A DNA stretch of 64,000 bases from Bacillus sp. FJAT-27225 (lineage in GTDB: Bacteria; Bacillota; Bacilli; Bacillales; Cytobacillaceae), in contig NZ_MAYU01000012.1 in the NCBI RefSeq assembly GCF_001685025.1, positions 124,001-188,000 of the forward strand. The letters are read 5' to 3'. The position numbers were made by a program, and so were the translations under genes. Shown here piece by piece: positions 8,261 through 17,057 of the stretch (position 1 is its first letter; the number at the start of each line of letters is the position of its first letter). The notes under the pieces are model-generated. The model made no database searches. It worked only from the letters and a program-made list of their open reading frames with translations, and had not been told where the DNA came from.

Positions 8261-9520
8261 TTACACAGTCGCAGCGGGCTTCTTGAGTTCCTTCCTTCCA
8301 AACACCAACAGGAAGTAAACGGATCCTATTAGATAAAGGACTGCTGTAATTGAAAAAACATACGCATAGCCCCAATAGTTTCCATATAGGACCACGATAC
8401 CGGTCGAGACCGGACCCATCAGCGCCCAGCCGAGATTGAAAACCATCTGGTTGATTGAGTTGGCTAGCCCCTTCATTCCATCGTCCACCTTTGACATAAT
8501 TAATGAACTCTGAATCGGGTTACCTGCATTCATCAACGCCTGCCTGAACAAAAATCCGACCGCTGCGAGGAACAAATTTTGGGTGTAAGCTGTCAGAATC
8601 AAAAATGGCAGGGATGCCAGTTGCAAATATACAACTGCCCTTACTTCTCCGACTCGTTTTACGACCTGCGGGCCAATGAACATCGCAAATGCTGTTGCAG
8701 CCTGGCCCAGCGAAATAATAAAGCTTGTCGTTGAAGCGGAGGCCGAGAACCTTCCCGCAAAATACAAGTTCAAGTATGGAATAACGAGCCCTGCCCCAAA
8801 ACCGATTAGCATTTGCGAAATGGCAAACAGCGCAATAATCTTAAATCCTGACAAATTATAGCTGCTTTTTTTACCAGAAGAACCTGCTGCCGATGGCGAG
8901 GATTGCGCTCGATTTATCGGTGCCTGGAAATTGAAGGCCGGAATTGCACCGGTAATATAAATTCCTGCGCCAATCAGCAAGGTTAATCGAATGCTTTCCA
9001 GGTCCGACATAAATAAACCGAAGAAATCAGTCAGCAGCCCGCCCAGCAGATTGCCGACCACGCTGGCGGCGGTCATTAAGGCAGCCTGAAGCGCAAACAA
9101 ATTCACCCGCTCAGACGGTTCCGAATTTTCGGCAAGCCACGGAATTCCTGATACTTGCAGGAATGCACCGGCAAGCCCGGCGGCGAAGGCCAGGTAAATC
9201 AGTAATCCCTCGTCGGTTGCAACAGCCCTTGAGAAAAGCAGCAGCCCCGACACAAGAATGCCGGCCAAAATGACCCGTTTCCGGCCAAACCGGTCACCAA
9301 TCATCCCTGCAGGAACAAGGATAATCGCTGTGGCCAAAGAGGCCATTGCAATAATTTGCCCATTTACTGATTCCGTGTATCCTAGTTCGCGGACATAAAA
9401 ATTATAAATAACAATAAAAATACCCAGTCCAATCTGGGTAATCATGTTTGCCGTCATGCTCAACCGAATATTGCGAGTATATGTACGATAATTTGCTGCC
9501 CATTGCCTATAAAACGCCAT
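8261..9520 (-). CDS. MFS transporter
   Basis: 419-residue major facilitator superfamily protein with about 12 membrane segments in two halves. The motif A region GMIGDRFGRKRVIL lies between helices 2 and 3, as expected for MFS exporters. The central loop is hydrophilic (INRAQSSPSAAGSSGKKSSY). Substrate cannot be told from sequence; drug or metabolite export is plausible. The ATG follows GGGGAGAGG. It interrupts the yusD-yusE order known from B. subtilis and is flanked on one side by a 52-bp array and on the other by a 21-bp array, so it looks like a local insertion. Confidence 0.88.
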   Translation of the reverse strand: MAFYRQWAANYRTYTRNIRLSMTANMITQIGLGIFIVIYNFYVRELGYTESVNGQIIAMASLATAIILVPAGMIGDRFGRKRVILAGILVSGLLLFSRAVATDEGLLIYLAFAAGLAGAFLQVSGIPWLAENSEPSERVNLFALQAALMTAASVVGNLLGGLLTDFFGLFMSDLESIRLTLLIGAGIYITGAIPAFNFQAPINRAQSSPSAAGSSGKKSSYNLSGFKIIALFAISQMLIGFGAGLVIPYLNLYFAGRFSASASTTSFIISLGQAATAFAMFIGPQVVKRVGEVRAVVYLQLASLPFLILTAYTQNLFLAAVGFLFRQALMNAGNPIQSSLIMSKVDDGMKGLANSINQMVFNLGWALMGPVSTGIVVLYGNYWGYAYVFSITAVLYLIGSVYFLLVFGRKELKKPAATV

Positions 9521-9682
9521 CTTGCCTCTCCCCTTACCCCAGCTGCCAATCCCTTTTATTTCGCATCCCTAAATAGTTTAACTTTTCAGGAACCATTTGT
9601 AAATGGTGGAACAACATGGGATTGAGTGATTTTAAAAGAGGGGGTTGTGGATGTGAAAGCAAGTTGTTTATCAGGAATAAGT

Positions 9683-9782
9683 CCACTTTACACTCCCGGC
9701 GGACGACTGTCCTGAATATCTGTAAATCTGTACTGAACCGCGCGGGAAATGTCCTGAATCACTCAAGAAATGTCCTGATAAA
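9683..9782. repeat. Short array of 21-22-bp TTCAGGACA repeats
   Basis: On the minus strand four units follow each other: TATCAGGACATTTCTTGAG, TTCAGGACATTTCCCGCG, TTCAGTACAGATTTACAG and TTCAGGACAGTCGTCCGC, spaced 22, 21 and 21 bases. A 65-codon plus-strand frame crosses it but is repeat-derived. It fills most of the 299-base gap between the MFS gene and yusE. Confidence 0.6.
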
Positions 9783-9820
9783 TAAAATAAGAAAGCTGCC
9801 CAAGCGTATTTGAGCAGCTT
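9780..9820 (-). terminator. Terminator of yusF-yusE
   Basis: Stem AAGCTGC/GCAGCTT with additional inner pairing, followed on the minus strand by TCTTATTTTATT. It begins directly at the yusE stop. Confidence 0.75.
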
Positions 9821-10131
9821 CACATTAACACGGTATTTATTTTCTCCAGCAGGTAAGGGACGGAATGGAATGCATAGATGGAATCGGCAACCTTGCCTTC
9901 TTTTATAAAAAACAGGCACGGTACACTCATGATTTCATATTCCTCGGCTAGTTCCGTGGCATAGTTTAAATCAATCTTGCCGGCTTCCAAATTGGGGTTC
10001 ATTGCTTGAATGACTTCAAGCATCCTTGAAGCTACCTGGCATGTTCCGCATATCGGCGTATAAAAGTAGGCCAATCCGGTTCTGCCTTCATCCAGAAAGG
10101 CAGTAAAATCGGCGCTTGTCCAGTTTTTCAT
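9820..10131 (-). CDS. yusE: Thioredoxin-like protein YusE
   Basis: 103-residue thioredoxin-fold protein with the active-site motif CGTC (in FYTPICGTCQ) and the cis-proline segment EIMSVPCLFFIKEG. Probably a cytosolic thiol-disulfide oxidoreductase with an unknown partner. Its ATG overlaps the stop of yusF by four bases (ATGA), so the two are co-translated. Order and size match yusE. Confidence 0.88.
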   Translation of the reverse strand: MKNWTSADFTAFLDEGRTGLAYFYTPICGTCQVASRMLEVIQAMNPNLEAGKIDLNYATELAEEYEIMSVPCLFFIKEGKVADSIYAFHSVPYLLEKINTVLM

Positions 10132-10496
10132 TCAGCAGTGCGCCCTATTTCCAAATATTCCGCATGAACATCAATATTGGCACCGAGCAGTACCATCGCC
10201 AAATGGTGGTATGGAGCTGTCGCCACTTCACGATACATGCGGTCGATGTACAAATGTTCAGCCTCGGGGTACTCTCTCCGGAATTGCCGGCGCAGTTTTT
10301 CCCCTGCCTCATCGGCATCTGCGAGGATATACACGTCCCGGTCACCAAACGAATCAATTAACTCATCAAGCCTCGAAAGGGATATCGTCCCGTTGGTACA
10401 AATCACTTCCACTCGATCCTTGATAATGCTTTGGACTTTCTTTTTATCCGACTTGCCCTCGACAATTAAAATCTTGTCTGCGTATTCTTCGCTCAT
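10128..10496 (-). CDS. yusF: Toprim domain protein YusF
   Basis: 122 residues forming a lone Toprim domain: the catalytic Glu in LIVEGKSDKKKV and the Asp pair in YILADADEAGEKLRR. This is the layout of small Toprim nucleases such as RNase M5 relatives, so a metal-dependent nucleic-acid cleavage role is possible but unproven. First gene of the yusF-yusE pair, in the same order as B. subtilis. Confidence 0.88.
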   Translation of the reverse strand: MSEEYADKILIVEGKSDKKKVQSIIKDRVEVICTNGTISLSRLDELIDSFGDRDVYILADADEAGEKLRRQFRREYPEAEHLYIDRMYREVATAPYHHLAMVLLGANIDVHAEYLEIGRTAE

Positions 10497-10665
10497 TTGG
10501 TATCACCTGCAGGAAAGTTGATAGTAATAGCTTATTCGCATACTTTGGTTTTGTGTTGCCTCTCACCATATTTTCACTATATCATGATGCCTATTTTACT
10601 TATAGAATTTTGCTTTAAGCCCACTGACGAATATTCAATACAATCCCTTTTGAAAAACAAAAATT

Positions 10666-10905
10666 TTAGCACCATCCAAGCTGGTCACAGTCTGTGTATT
10701 TCTCATCCGGTCCGCCAAGCACGGTAACAGGCTGCAAAATCCGCTGCTCATTCACTTCAAAACGCTTGTCCAGCTCGAATTCTGCCTTGCCGCTTAATAT
10801 GATTCGGCCGATTTCTTCCTTTTCCAGATACAGCTTTATTTCCCCATCTTTGAGTTTTCCAACCACTCTGTCTGTTATATCGATTTTCTGCTCTTTTAAC
10901 GCCAT
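10666..10905 (-). CDS. yusG: YusG-like protein (DUF2553)
   Basis: 79 residues, starting MALKEQKIDITDRVVGKLKD, mostly beta strand by pattern, no signal peptide. The ATG follows GGGTGATC, a good match to the 16S anti-Shine-Dalgarno. Function is unknown; identity rests on size, sequence feel and its place between yusF and gcvH. Confidence 0.75.
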   Translation of the reverse strand: MALKEQKIDITDRVVGKLKDGEIKLYLEKEEIGRIILSGKAEFELDKRFEVNEQRILQPVTVLGGPDEKYTDCDQLGWC

Positions 10906-10994
10906 AGAAGATCACCCTTTTTGTTTTTCCATTAGCATGCCCACGTGTCGCGTTTCGCATGGTTGGGAATCAAAGGGGGGAGAACCATTTTTAC

Positions 10995-11030
10995 AAAAAT
11001 AAAAGGCCGAACCATTGAAGGTCCGGCCTT
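10995..11030 (-). terminator. Terminator of gcvH
   Basis: Arms AAGGCCG/CGGCCTT with inner ACC/GGT pairing, then TTTTATTTTTG on the minus strand, just after the gcvH stop. Confidence 0.85.
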
Positions 11031-11036
11031 GGTGTA

Positions 11037-11417
11037 TTATTCGTTGATCATTTCTTCGTATTTGGCAGCATCCATTAGCTTTTCAACTTCGCTCATGTCT
11101 GCTGGTTCAACAACGACCATCCATGCTTTCTCGTAAGGGGATTCGTTGACGAATTCAGGGCTGTCAGCGAGGTCCTCATTTACTTCCACAACTTTGCCGC
11201 TGATTGGCGCATACAGTTCGGAAACGGTCTTGACGGATTCAACACTTCCAAATGGTTCGTTCGCTGTAATCTCGTCGCCTGCTTCAGGGAGCTCGACGAA
11301 TACGATGTCACCCAGCTCGGACTGTGCAAAATGTGTAATGCCAATGCGTACTTTTCCGTCTTCAACCTTTACCCACTCATGTTCTTCTGAGTACCGCAAA
11401 TCCTTCGGTGTGCTCAT
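11037..11417 (-). CDS. gcvH: Glycine cleavage system H protein
   Basis: Lipoyl carrier of the glycine cleavage complex that shuttles the aminomethyl group between GcvP, GcvT and the lipoamide dehydrogenase; in Bacillus it is also the lipoyl relay for other enzymes. 126 residues; the lipoylated Lys lies in [15 protein letters not shown]. The ATG at 11417 ([17 protein letters not shown]) follows GGAGGG; the open frame continues 24 codons upstream but does not resemble the family. As in B. subtilis, gcvH lies apart from gcvT and gcvP, between yusG and yusI. Confidence 0.96.
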   Translation of the reverse strand: MSTPKDLRYSEEHEWVKVEDGKVRIGITHFAQSELGDIVFVELPEAGDEITANEPFGSVESVKTVSELYAPISGKVVEVNEDLADSPEFVNESPYEKAWMVVVEPADMSEVEKLMDAAKYEEMINE

Positions 11418-11499
11418 TGCAATCCCTCCAAAAATAAATTCTTTATCTTGTATCGATATGCTAATCGATAGCCCACGAATGCCGGTCACGGCAGAGGCT

Positions 11500-11856
11500 T
11501 TAAAGCCAGGCTTCTTGATATTGGTCTTCCTTGAAGCCGACGGTTACTTTTTCACCATCAGTCAGGATTGGCCGCTTAATCAGCATGCCATCGGATGCAA
11601 GGATATCCAGCAGTTCGTCCTCTGACGCCGTCTTTACTTTGTCCTTCAGGCCGAGTTCCTTGTATTTCTGGCCAGTCACATTAAAGAATTTCTTTAACTC
11701 CAGCCCGCTTTTTTCATGGAGATCTTTGAGGGTCCCTTTTGATGGCGGCTCCTCTACAATATGTACAGCGTTATAGGCAATCCCATGCTCGTCCAGCCAT
11801 TTTTTTGCATTCCGGCATGTACCGCATTTCGGATACCAGTAAAATGTCAATGCCAC
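11500..11856 (-). CDS. yusI: ArsC/Spx-family reductase-like protein YusI
   Basis: 118-residue thioredoxin-fold protein of the ArsC/Spx superfamily. The motif CGTC lies at the N-terminus ([20 protein letters not shown]) and the family signature [17 protein letters not shown] near the C-terminus. Unlike true ArsC it has a CxxC pair, like Spx/MgsR, but it lacks the Spx surface features I could verify; role unknown. I chose the GTG at 11856, nine bases inside the open frame, because AGGGGTGATT just upstream is a near-perfect ribosome site. Confidence 0.85.
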   Translation of the reverse strand: MALTFYWYPKCGTCRNAKKWLDEHGIAYNAVHIVEEPPSKGTLKDLHEKSGLELKKFFNVTGQKYKELGLKDKVKTASEDELLDILASDGMLIKRPILTDGEKVTVGFKEDQYQEAWL

Positions 11857-12063
11857 TTGAATCACCCCTAATCCTTTTCCCCTGAAATAGTATCATAAAT
11901 ACGGGAAAAATCCCAATCACTGTGTTTATAGAAGGTCCACCTGTAATATTCGCTGTTTAGCCCGGAATTCCTGCATTCTTTTCGATATTTTTCAGCGAAA
12001 TATGGCAAGCTTCATATTGCCTTAGTCACTTGTGTGCCCATTCAGTTTGGCATTATCAATCGA

Positions 12064-12840
12064 TTAAAGAAGGCCCACCATTTTTAGCCCATGCAAAATA
12101 CCGCCGTCGTTGACATGAATCGTTTCGTACTTGGCGACCGCTTTTGCTTCCGGGTGGGCGTTGCCCATTGCAACGCTGTTTGGAATCTTTTTGAGCATGT
12201 CAACATCATTCAAGCCATCACCGAACGCGTACGCATTGTCCATCGAAAGCCCGAGAGCGTCGACCAGTTTTTTAATACCATGGGTCTTGGAGCCGCCGGC
12301 AGGCAAAACATCAACGGAAAACGGATGCCAGCGGATAAAGTCGAATTCCTTGAAAGTATCCTCATACGCCTTTTCTTCGCCAACCTGGCAGAATAGCAGC
12401 GTCTGATAAATTTCCCTGCTGCGGAAATAATCGGGATCAAGCGATGGCTCTTTCTTAAGCTTCAGGGTGCTGATGCTTTCGGTGACCCATTCGTGCTCGG
12501 GTACCGACGTTTTCATGTCATCGGCATCCATGTAAACGAGCGGGTGACTGTTGTCGGCGGCTGTATCGGCCAAACGCTCAAGTGCATTAAAGTCAAGGCA
12601 ATTTGTATGAATCGGCTTGCCTTGCAGAACTACATATTGTCCGTTGAAGGAAACGTATGTATGAATATCAAGCTCTTCACGTAAATCCTCAAACATGAAT
12701 GGCGCGCGGCCTGTCGCAATGGCCACTTCATGGCCAAGCTCCTTCAGCTTAAAGACAGCCTCTTTCGTCGACGCAGGCAGGCGTTTGTTGTCATCGTATA
12801 ATGTCCCATCAATATCAAAGAAGATAATATTCTTTTCCAT
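12064..12840 (-). CDS. Cof-type HAD hydrolase (YkrA-like)
   Basis: 258-residue cytosolic phosphatase of the HAD superfamily, Cof/IIB subfamily. Motif I is FFDIDGTL near the N-terminus, motif II ATGRAPF, motif III Lys in GGSKTHGIKKL, motif IV FGDGLNDVDML. Such enzymes dephosphorylate sugar phosphates, FMN or similar; the specific substrate is unknown. The ATG at 12840 is preferred over an upstream in-frame start since the family begins right at the FFDIDGTL strand. A stand-alone gene. Confidence 0.9.
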   Translation of the reverse strand: MEKNIIFFDIDGTLYDDNKRLPASTKEAVFKLKELGHEVAIATGRAPFMFEDLREELDIHTYVSFNGQYVVLQGKPIHTNCLDFNALERLADTAADNSHPLVYMDADDMKTSVPEHEWVTESISTLKLKKEPSLDPDYFRSREIYQTLLFCQVGEEKAYEDTFKEFDFIRWHPFSVDVLPAGGSKTHGIKKLVDALGLSMDNAYAFGDGLNDVDMLKKIPNSVAMGNAHPEAKAVAKYETIHVNDGGILHGLKMVGLL

Positions 12841-13238
12841 ATCCAACACCTTTCTATTTTTTAAAAACACTAGCCGGGCTGCCGGCTTCATTGCCCACAT
12901 TGTACAGAAGTTGGCATAATTAATCCATCAAGTGAACCTTCCTGAATGGTTGGCCGGGCTGTTTGGAAAGTTCGGGCGGCGGGTCATGAAGACGGAAACA
13001 TACGCAAAATAGTGGCCTTACCTTCCTTCATTCTGTCTATGAAGATGGGAACAGATGGGAAGTAGCAGGCTTTGGTTGTTTGCTTCCCAGCAAATGTCTA
13101 AATACTCATATCAGTTCTTATTGGCTCATATGTACGAGTATCAAAAATGCAATTAAAATCAGCAGCTGACTCGTTTATAGTAGTCCTCCCCCTTCGTTTC
13201 CTTTATAATTTTTTACAAACAGTTTGTGGAGGAATCAG
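12841..13238. other. Gene-free stretch
   Basis: About 400 bases between divergent genes. Apart from the expected promoters, which I could not place with confidence, I see no gene, repeat or RNA element. Confidence 0.5.
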
Positions 13239-13520
13239 ATGGAAGAAAATCATCAGAGTGCAGCCGTCCCGAAACAGAAGTCCAAAACATTGATCAGAAT
13301 TGGAGTCGGCCTGATTATAGTATCCTGTATTTTTTATTTGGCCATTCTGCTTGTTCCCATGACAGACTTTTCGACGGGCAGTAAGGTTGCGATAACTGGC
13401 GGGCTGGTTGTTGCAGGGGAGGCAGCGTTCTGGATTGGCGGGATTATCGTCGGCAAGGAAGCTGTGACGCACTATCGGAAAAACTTGAATCCGACAAACT
13501 GGTTTAAACGCAAAAAATAA
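13239..13520 (+). CDS. Small two-helix membrane protein (transporter suffix domain-like)
   Basis: 93 residues with two hydrophobic helices (LIRIGVGLIIVSCIFYLAIL and the Gly-rich AITGGLVVAGEAAFWIGGII) and a basic tail ending FKRKK. It resembles the small family annotated as transporter suffix domain proteins, whose role is unknown. The ATG at 13239 follows TGGAGG by six bases; an upstream in-frame TTG overlaps that ribosome site and is rejected. It is convergent with the next gene and shares a bidirectional terminator with it. Confidence 0.8.
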   Translation: MEENHQSAAVPKQKSKTLIRIGVGLIIVSCIFYLAILLVPMTDFSTGSKVAITGGLVVAGEAAFWIGGIIVGKEAVTHYRKNLNPTNWFKRKK

Positions 13521-13560
13521 ACCGGCCCTTGTACAGCAAGTACATGAGGGCCGGTTAATT
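13512..13560. terminator. Bidirectional terminator between convergent genes
   Basis: Perfect 9-bp arms ACCGGCCCT (13521-13529) and AGGGCCGGT (13547-13555), with TTTATTTTTT on the minus strand and TTAATT on the plus strand. Confidence 0.85.
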
Positions 13561-13571
13561 ACAGATTGACC

Positions 13572-14483
13572 TTATAAAACGAAGTTAGCAAATACATACA
13601 AGATTACAATACTCACCAAGATAGTAATATTTGAAATCGTGGCAACCAGCCGTTTTGCGGTATCACTGTAGTTGAATTCAACCGCAAACGTTAAAGCTGA
13701 CGCTGCTGCAGGGAGGAGCAGGCCGATCAGGACAGTATACCTGAACATCTCATTGAACGGCAGTACAAAGTACAACGTTAAACCGAATAGAAGGCCCAAA
13801 CTGTAGCGGTAAACCAAAAATTTCAGCATCGGCCGAATGAATTGTTTATCGAATGTAAAGTTCAGATAAATCCCGAGAAGCAATAACGAAAGCGGGATGT
13901 TGGCGCCGGATATCAAGCTTGCCACTTCAATGACTGCATCAGGCAATTTGATGTGGGCAAGATTCAAGATACTTGAAATCAGATAGGCCATCAAAGGAAC
14001 AGAAGAAGCAAGCCGTTTTACAATTTCAAGCGGGTTCAGCTTAAGCCCTTCCTTCGAAAAATAGCTGCCCATTATATAGGCAATCCCGAAAACAATCAGC
14101 GATGTCCCGACATCGAACATACTGAAGTAGGATAAGCCACCCATCCCCCAAATTGCGTATACGAGCGGAAACGCAAACAATCCTACATTAAAGCCGGAGG
14201 CCAGCATTAAAAATGCGCCTTTCAGCTCCCGGTCCTCGTTTTTAAAAACTAGCGGGCCGACAACCGCATTAACTATCCCGTAAACCAGCACAATAACCGG
14301 CAGCAAAATTAAGGAAGTCTCAATTTTAACTGAATCAAATGTAACGATCACCAAAGCCGGCAGGGTTATTTTAAAAATGAGTTTTGAAATCGTTTCCCCG
14401 TCTTTTTCTTGAAGGATATTCAGCCGTTTTAAGATATACCCGAGGGCTATAAGTAATATGATATAAAGAAATTCCTGGTTCAC
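13572..14483 (-). CDS. AEC family (auxin efflux carrier-type) transporter
   Basis: 303-residue membrane protein with about ten hydrophobic helices and the AEC family start EFLYIILLIALGYILKRLNI. These carriers export or exchange small organic acids such as malate or malonate; the substrate here is not predictable. GTG start at 14483 with AAGGAG upstream. No obvious operon partner. Confidence 0.88.
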   Translation of the reverse strand: MNQEFLYIILLIALGYILKRLNILQEKDGETISKLIFKITLPALVIVTFDSVKIETSLILLPVIVLVYGIVNAVVGPLVFKNEDRELKGAFLMLASGFNVGLFAFPLVYAIWGMGGLSYFSMFDVGTSLIVFGIAYIMGSYFSKEGLKLNPLEIVKRLASSVPLMAYLISSILNLAHIKLPDAVIEVASLISGANIPLSLLLLGIYLNFTFDKQFIRPMLKFLVYRYSLGLLFGLTLYFVLPFNEMFRYTVLIGLLLPAAASALTFAVEFNYSDTAKRLVATISNITILVSIVILYVFANFVL

Positions 14484-14562
14484 ACGCGCTCTCCTTGATG
14501 TAGATGGAATGAATACGATTCATTATAGCGCAATTGGTTGCGATAGTGGTATACAAGCCCAT

Positions 14563-14991
14563 CTACTCTTGCTGCATCTGCTTCCGGACGATTTTCGACC
14601 AGGCACGGACTCGGTCGGCTGCACCCTTTCGTTCGCCAACTAGATAAACCTCCGAAATGGTCATCGCCCAGTCGCGAAAAACAGGCGTATAATGGGGCTT
14701 AGCCTTTCCTTCGGCATATGCTGATACTTCTTTCCAGATGTCACTGCCAGGGAGCTGACTGTCATATGCCTGGCAAAATACTTCCTTCAGCTTGCGCTCA
14801 GCATCTTCCTTGAAACGGGCCGGATGCTGGATAGTGTAGCATGCAACAGCCCAGGAGTGCTGGCTCTTCAAGTCAGGGTCTGCATGCTCCCAAGAAAGAA
14901 TTTCACCAAGCTGCCCAAAGCAATCAAGCCCATTCGCCTCAGGAGCACCACATTCCGGACACCTCTTCGTATAATCAATTGCTCTGTTCAT
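14563..14991 (-). CDS. DUF5946 family protein with N-terminal zinc-binding Cys motif
   Basis: 142 residues beginning MNRAIDYTKRCPECGAPEAN. The CPECGA pair followed by a third Cys (GLDCFGQL) and a His-rich stretch (SQHSWAVACYTIQHPARF) match the DUF5946 pattern. Probably binds zinc; function unknown. The ATG follows a GGGGG stretch. It lies between the AEC transporter and an ADP-ribosylglycohydrolase on the same strand, without overlap. Confidence 0.75.
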   Translation of the reverse strand: MNRAIDYTKRCPECGAPEANGLDCFGQLGEILSWEHADPDLKSQHSWAVACYTIQHPARFKEDAERKLKEVFCQAYDSQLPGSDIWKEVSAYAEGKAKPHYTPVFRDWAMTISEVYLVGERKGAADRVRAWSKIVRKQMQQE

Positions 14992-15042
14992 ACCGGGAAA
15001 CCCCCAAAGGTTTATTTTTGGTAGATACAGAATGACAGAAAG

Positions 15043-15921
15043 CTAACGATTGCCAGATAACCCGGCGAGTTTTTCAGAAATCTCATCGAGTTCTTCTTTA
15101 TTTAAAAGGGAGCTTGTGTATTCATCAGGGAGTGCATTAAATCCGCAGGCAAGCCCTGCCAACCCGCCTGCAATAGCAGCAACTGTATCAGTATCATATC
15201 CTTCATTTGCGGCTCCGATAACAGCCTCAGCAAATGAGTCCGAGACAAGCAGCCAGTGAAGAACCCATTTCATTGTGTCAACAACAAAACCGCTCTGCTC
15301 GCATTGCGGCGGAGCCCCGTTTAGTACCTCCTCATACCGCGTGCCTGTGATTTCGGCCTTTATCGCCTCTTTAAGGTCCTCCCCATTTAGAACTCTCCAG
15401 GCAGCCCGGTTGTAAATAATACAAGTCTCGTCTGCCAATTCATCGTAATGAGTCATTTTGGACTGAGCCTTTGTTACCTTCTCGACCGTTGCCAAGTCCC
15501 TATAGGCAAGCGCGACCGGCAGGCAGCGCATCAAGGTTCCGTTTCCGGCCGATTTTTTTCCGAGATAGGTAAAGTGCGCTGTTCGTGCCGCTTCCTCCCA
15601 GTTCCCTTTATAAATGGAGAGAACGGTTGCGATAATGTTCCCGATGTCTTTCGGATTCGTCCTTTTCCAGGCGAGGAATTCTGCCCCAATGGGCTCGACA
15701 GGTTCAGCCGGATTTGCGAGTATTCCCCTTGCGACTGCAAGAGTCATGGCAGTGTCGTCTGTCGTCTCGGCTTTTTCAAGCTTCCAAACACCGCCGCCAA
15801 TGATTTGCGTCAGCTTGCCATATCTTCTTGCGATTTCCTGTTTTGTTAAAAATTCCGTCGTTCCTCCCAGAGCATCTCCTATTGCCAAGCCATATAATGA
15901 ACCTTTTAGTTTGTCAAGCAT
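15043..15921 (-). CDS. ADP-ribosylglycohydrolase family protein
   Basis: 292-residue enzyme that removes ADP-ribose from modified substrates, depending on two Mg ions. Metal-binding motifs are visible: GDALGGTTEF near the N-terminus, TDDTAMTLAVA, and GYDTDTVAAIAGGLAG near the C-terminus. The ATG at 15921 (MLDKLKGSLYGLAIGDALGG) follows GGGG; 20 further upstream codons are outside the family. No ADP-ribosyltransferase or DraG-type nitrogenase partner is in the window, so the target is unknown. Confidence 0.9.
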   Translation of the reverse strand: MLDKLKGSLYGLAIGDALGGTTEFLTKQEIARRYGKLTQIIGGGVWKLEKAETTDDTAMTLAVARGILANPAEPVEPIGAEFLAWKRTNPKDIGNIIATVLSIYKGNWEEAARTAHFTYLGKKSAGNGTLMRCLPVALAYRDLATVEKVTKAQSKMTHYDELADETCIIYNRAAWRVLNGEDLKEAIKAEITGTRYEEVLNGAPPQCEQSGFVVDTMKWVLHWLLVSDSFAEAVIGAANEGYDTDTVAAIAGGLAGLACGFNALPDEYTSSLLNKEELDEISEKLAGLSGNR

Positions 15922-16058
15922 GGAGTTTTTCCCCTTTTCAAAATAATGTAAATTGGCAAATTTAATAAATTGTCGAAACAAGTCCCACTGACACCCAGGT
16001 CGCGTTATAATGGAGTTACAACCAAAATCCGATAAGCAGTTGATCGATTTTCAGGGGG

Positions 16059-17057
16059 ATGATTGCCATTTTGACGGCAAATGAATTTTTTTGGACAGCA
16101 GTGAAAAAGGGACGGAAAGAGACAATCTTAACACAGCTGCCGCACGTCACCCTCACTGACCAGGAAGCGTGCGACCTGCTGGCGAGGAACGGTTATTTGA
16201 AAATTGATGCTCTCTATCCAATTGTTTTTGCTCAATACACGTTTACTACATCTACGCTGAACCGCCTTCTTCATGGCGCGATTATGAATCAATATGAATA
16301 TGGCGTACGCTTCCTTCTTCAAAAAGGGGCGGATGTGAATAACCCGAACCATTTTGGAATTCAGCCGATTAATAATATTATACCGTACTCGAGGCATCGC
16401 CCGGGAATTATTCAAATTCTTCTGGAACACGGAGCCGATCCAAATACCCCGGACAAAAATAAATCCAATCCGGTCCAGAAAGCTCTGACTTACGGAAGGA
16501 CAGATATCCTTGACCTTCTAAAGGCATACGGGGCTGTTATCAGGAATGAAGACCTGAAAAAAGCCCTTTCCTATGCAGCGCAAAGCGGTGATCAGGAAAA
16601 GGTCGATATGCTGTTGGATATAGGTGCGCCAATCAGCCACCATGCCTATTTTTGGTGCTGCATGGCCAACCAATATGAGATGGCTTATTACTTGTTATCG
16701 AAAGATGACCACTTTTCGCTTTATACAGATGAAAAGCTGAATACAATTCCAATTACCGCCTACCATGGCCAGATTGATTTGCTGAAGGAATTCATCCGGC
16801 GCGGACGCATAAACACATCCAGCGAAGACCTTCGAACTGTTCTATCTATAGCCCTTTATTCTGCCATTGAAGCGGGATTTGGTCATATTGTGAAATTCCT
16901 TGTTGACCAAGGCGCGGATATCAATTATGTGGACGAAGAAGAAACCCCTTATGATTATGCAATTTCCATCGGCCAACACTCCTTGGCTAACACCATCCGG
17001 CATCTTGGCGGCAAACGGTACCACTCCACTCGCAAAGTAATTAAGCTTCATAATTAG
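16059..17057 (+). CDS. Ankyrin repeat protein
   Basis: 332 residues with several ankyrin repeats, clearest at YGVRFLLQKGADVNNPN, IIQILLEHGADPNTPD, KVDMLLDIGAPISHH and IVKFLVDQGADINYVDEE. It lacks a signal peptide and is probably a cytosolic protein-binding module. The first ATG at 16059 directly abuts the GGGGG, so a downstream TTG at 16071 behind AGGGGGATGATT is an alternative start. Divergent from the ADP-ribosylglycohydrolase. Partner unknown. Confidence 0.85.
   Translation: MIAILTANEFFWTAVKKGRKETILTQLPHVTLTDQEACDLLARNGYLKIDALYPIVFAQYTFTTSTLNRLLHGAIMNQYEYGVRFLLQKGADVNNPNHFGIQPINNIIPYSRHRPGIIQILLEHGADPNTPDKNKSNPVQKALTYGRTDILDLLKAYGAVIRNEDLKKALSYAAQSGDQEKVDMLLDIGAPISHHAYFWCCMANQYEMAYYLLSKDDHFSLYTDEKLNTIPITAYHGQIDLLKEFIRRGRINTSSEDLRTVLSIALYSAIEAGFGHIVKFLVDQGADINYVDEEETPYDYAISIGQHSLANTIRHLGGKRYHSTRKVIKLHN

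Noticed and set aside
9616-9813. 65-codon plus-strand frame
   Set aside because: The second half is the 21-bp repeat array in translation, and the start lies in a poly-G/A stretch with no clear gene context.
10996-11036. Glycine riboswitch linked to gcvH
   Set aside because: The only structured element is the terminator after the gene; no glycine aptamer pattern is seen upstream of the gcvH start.
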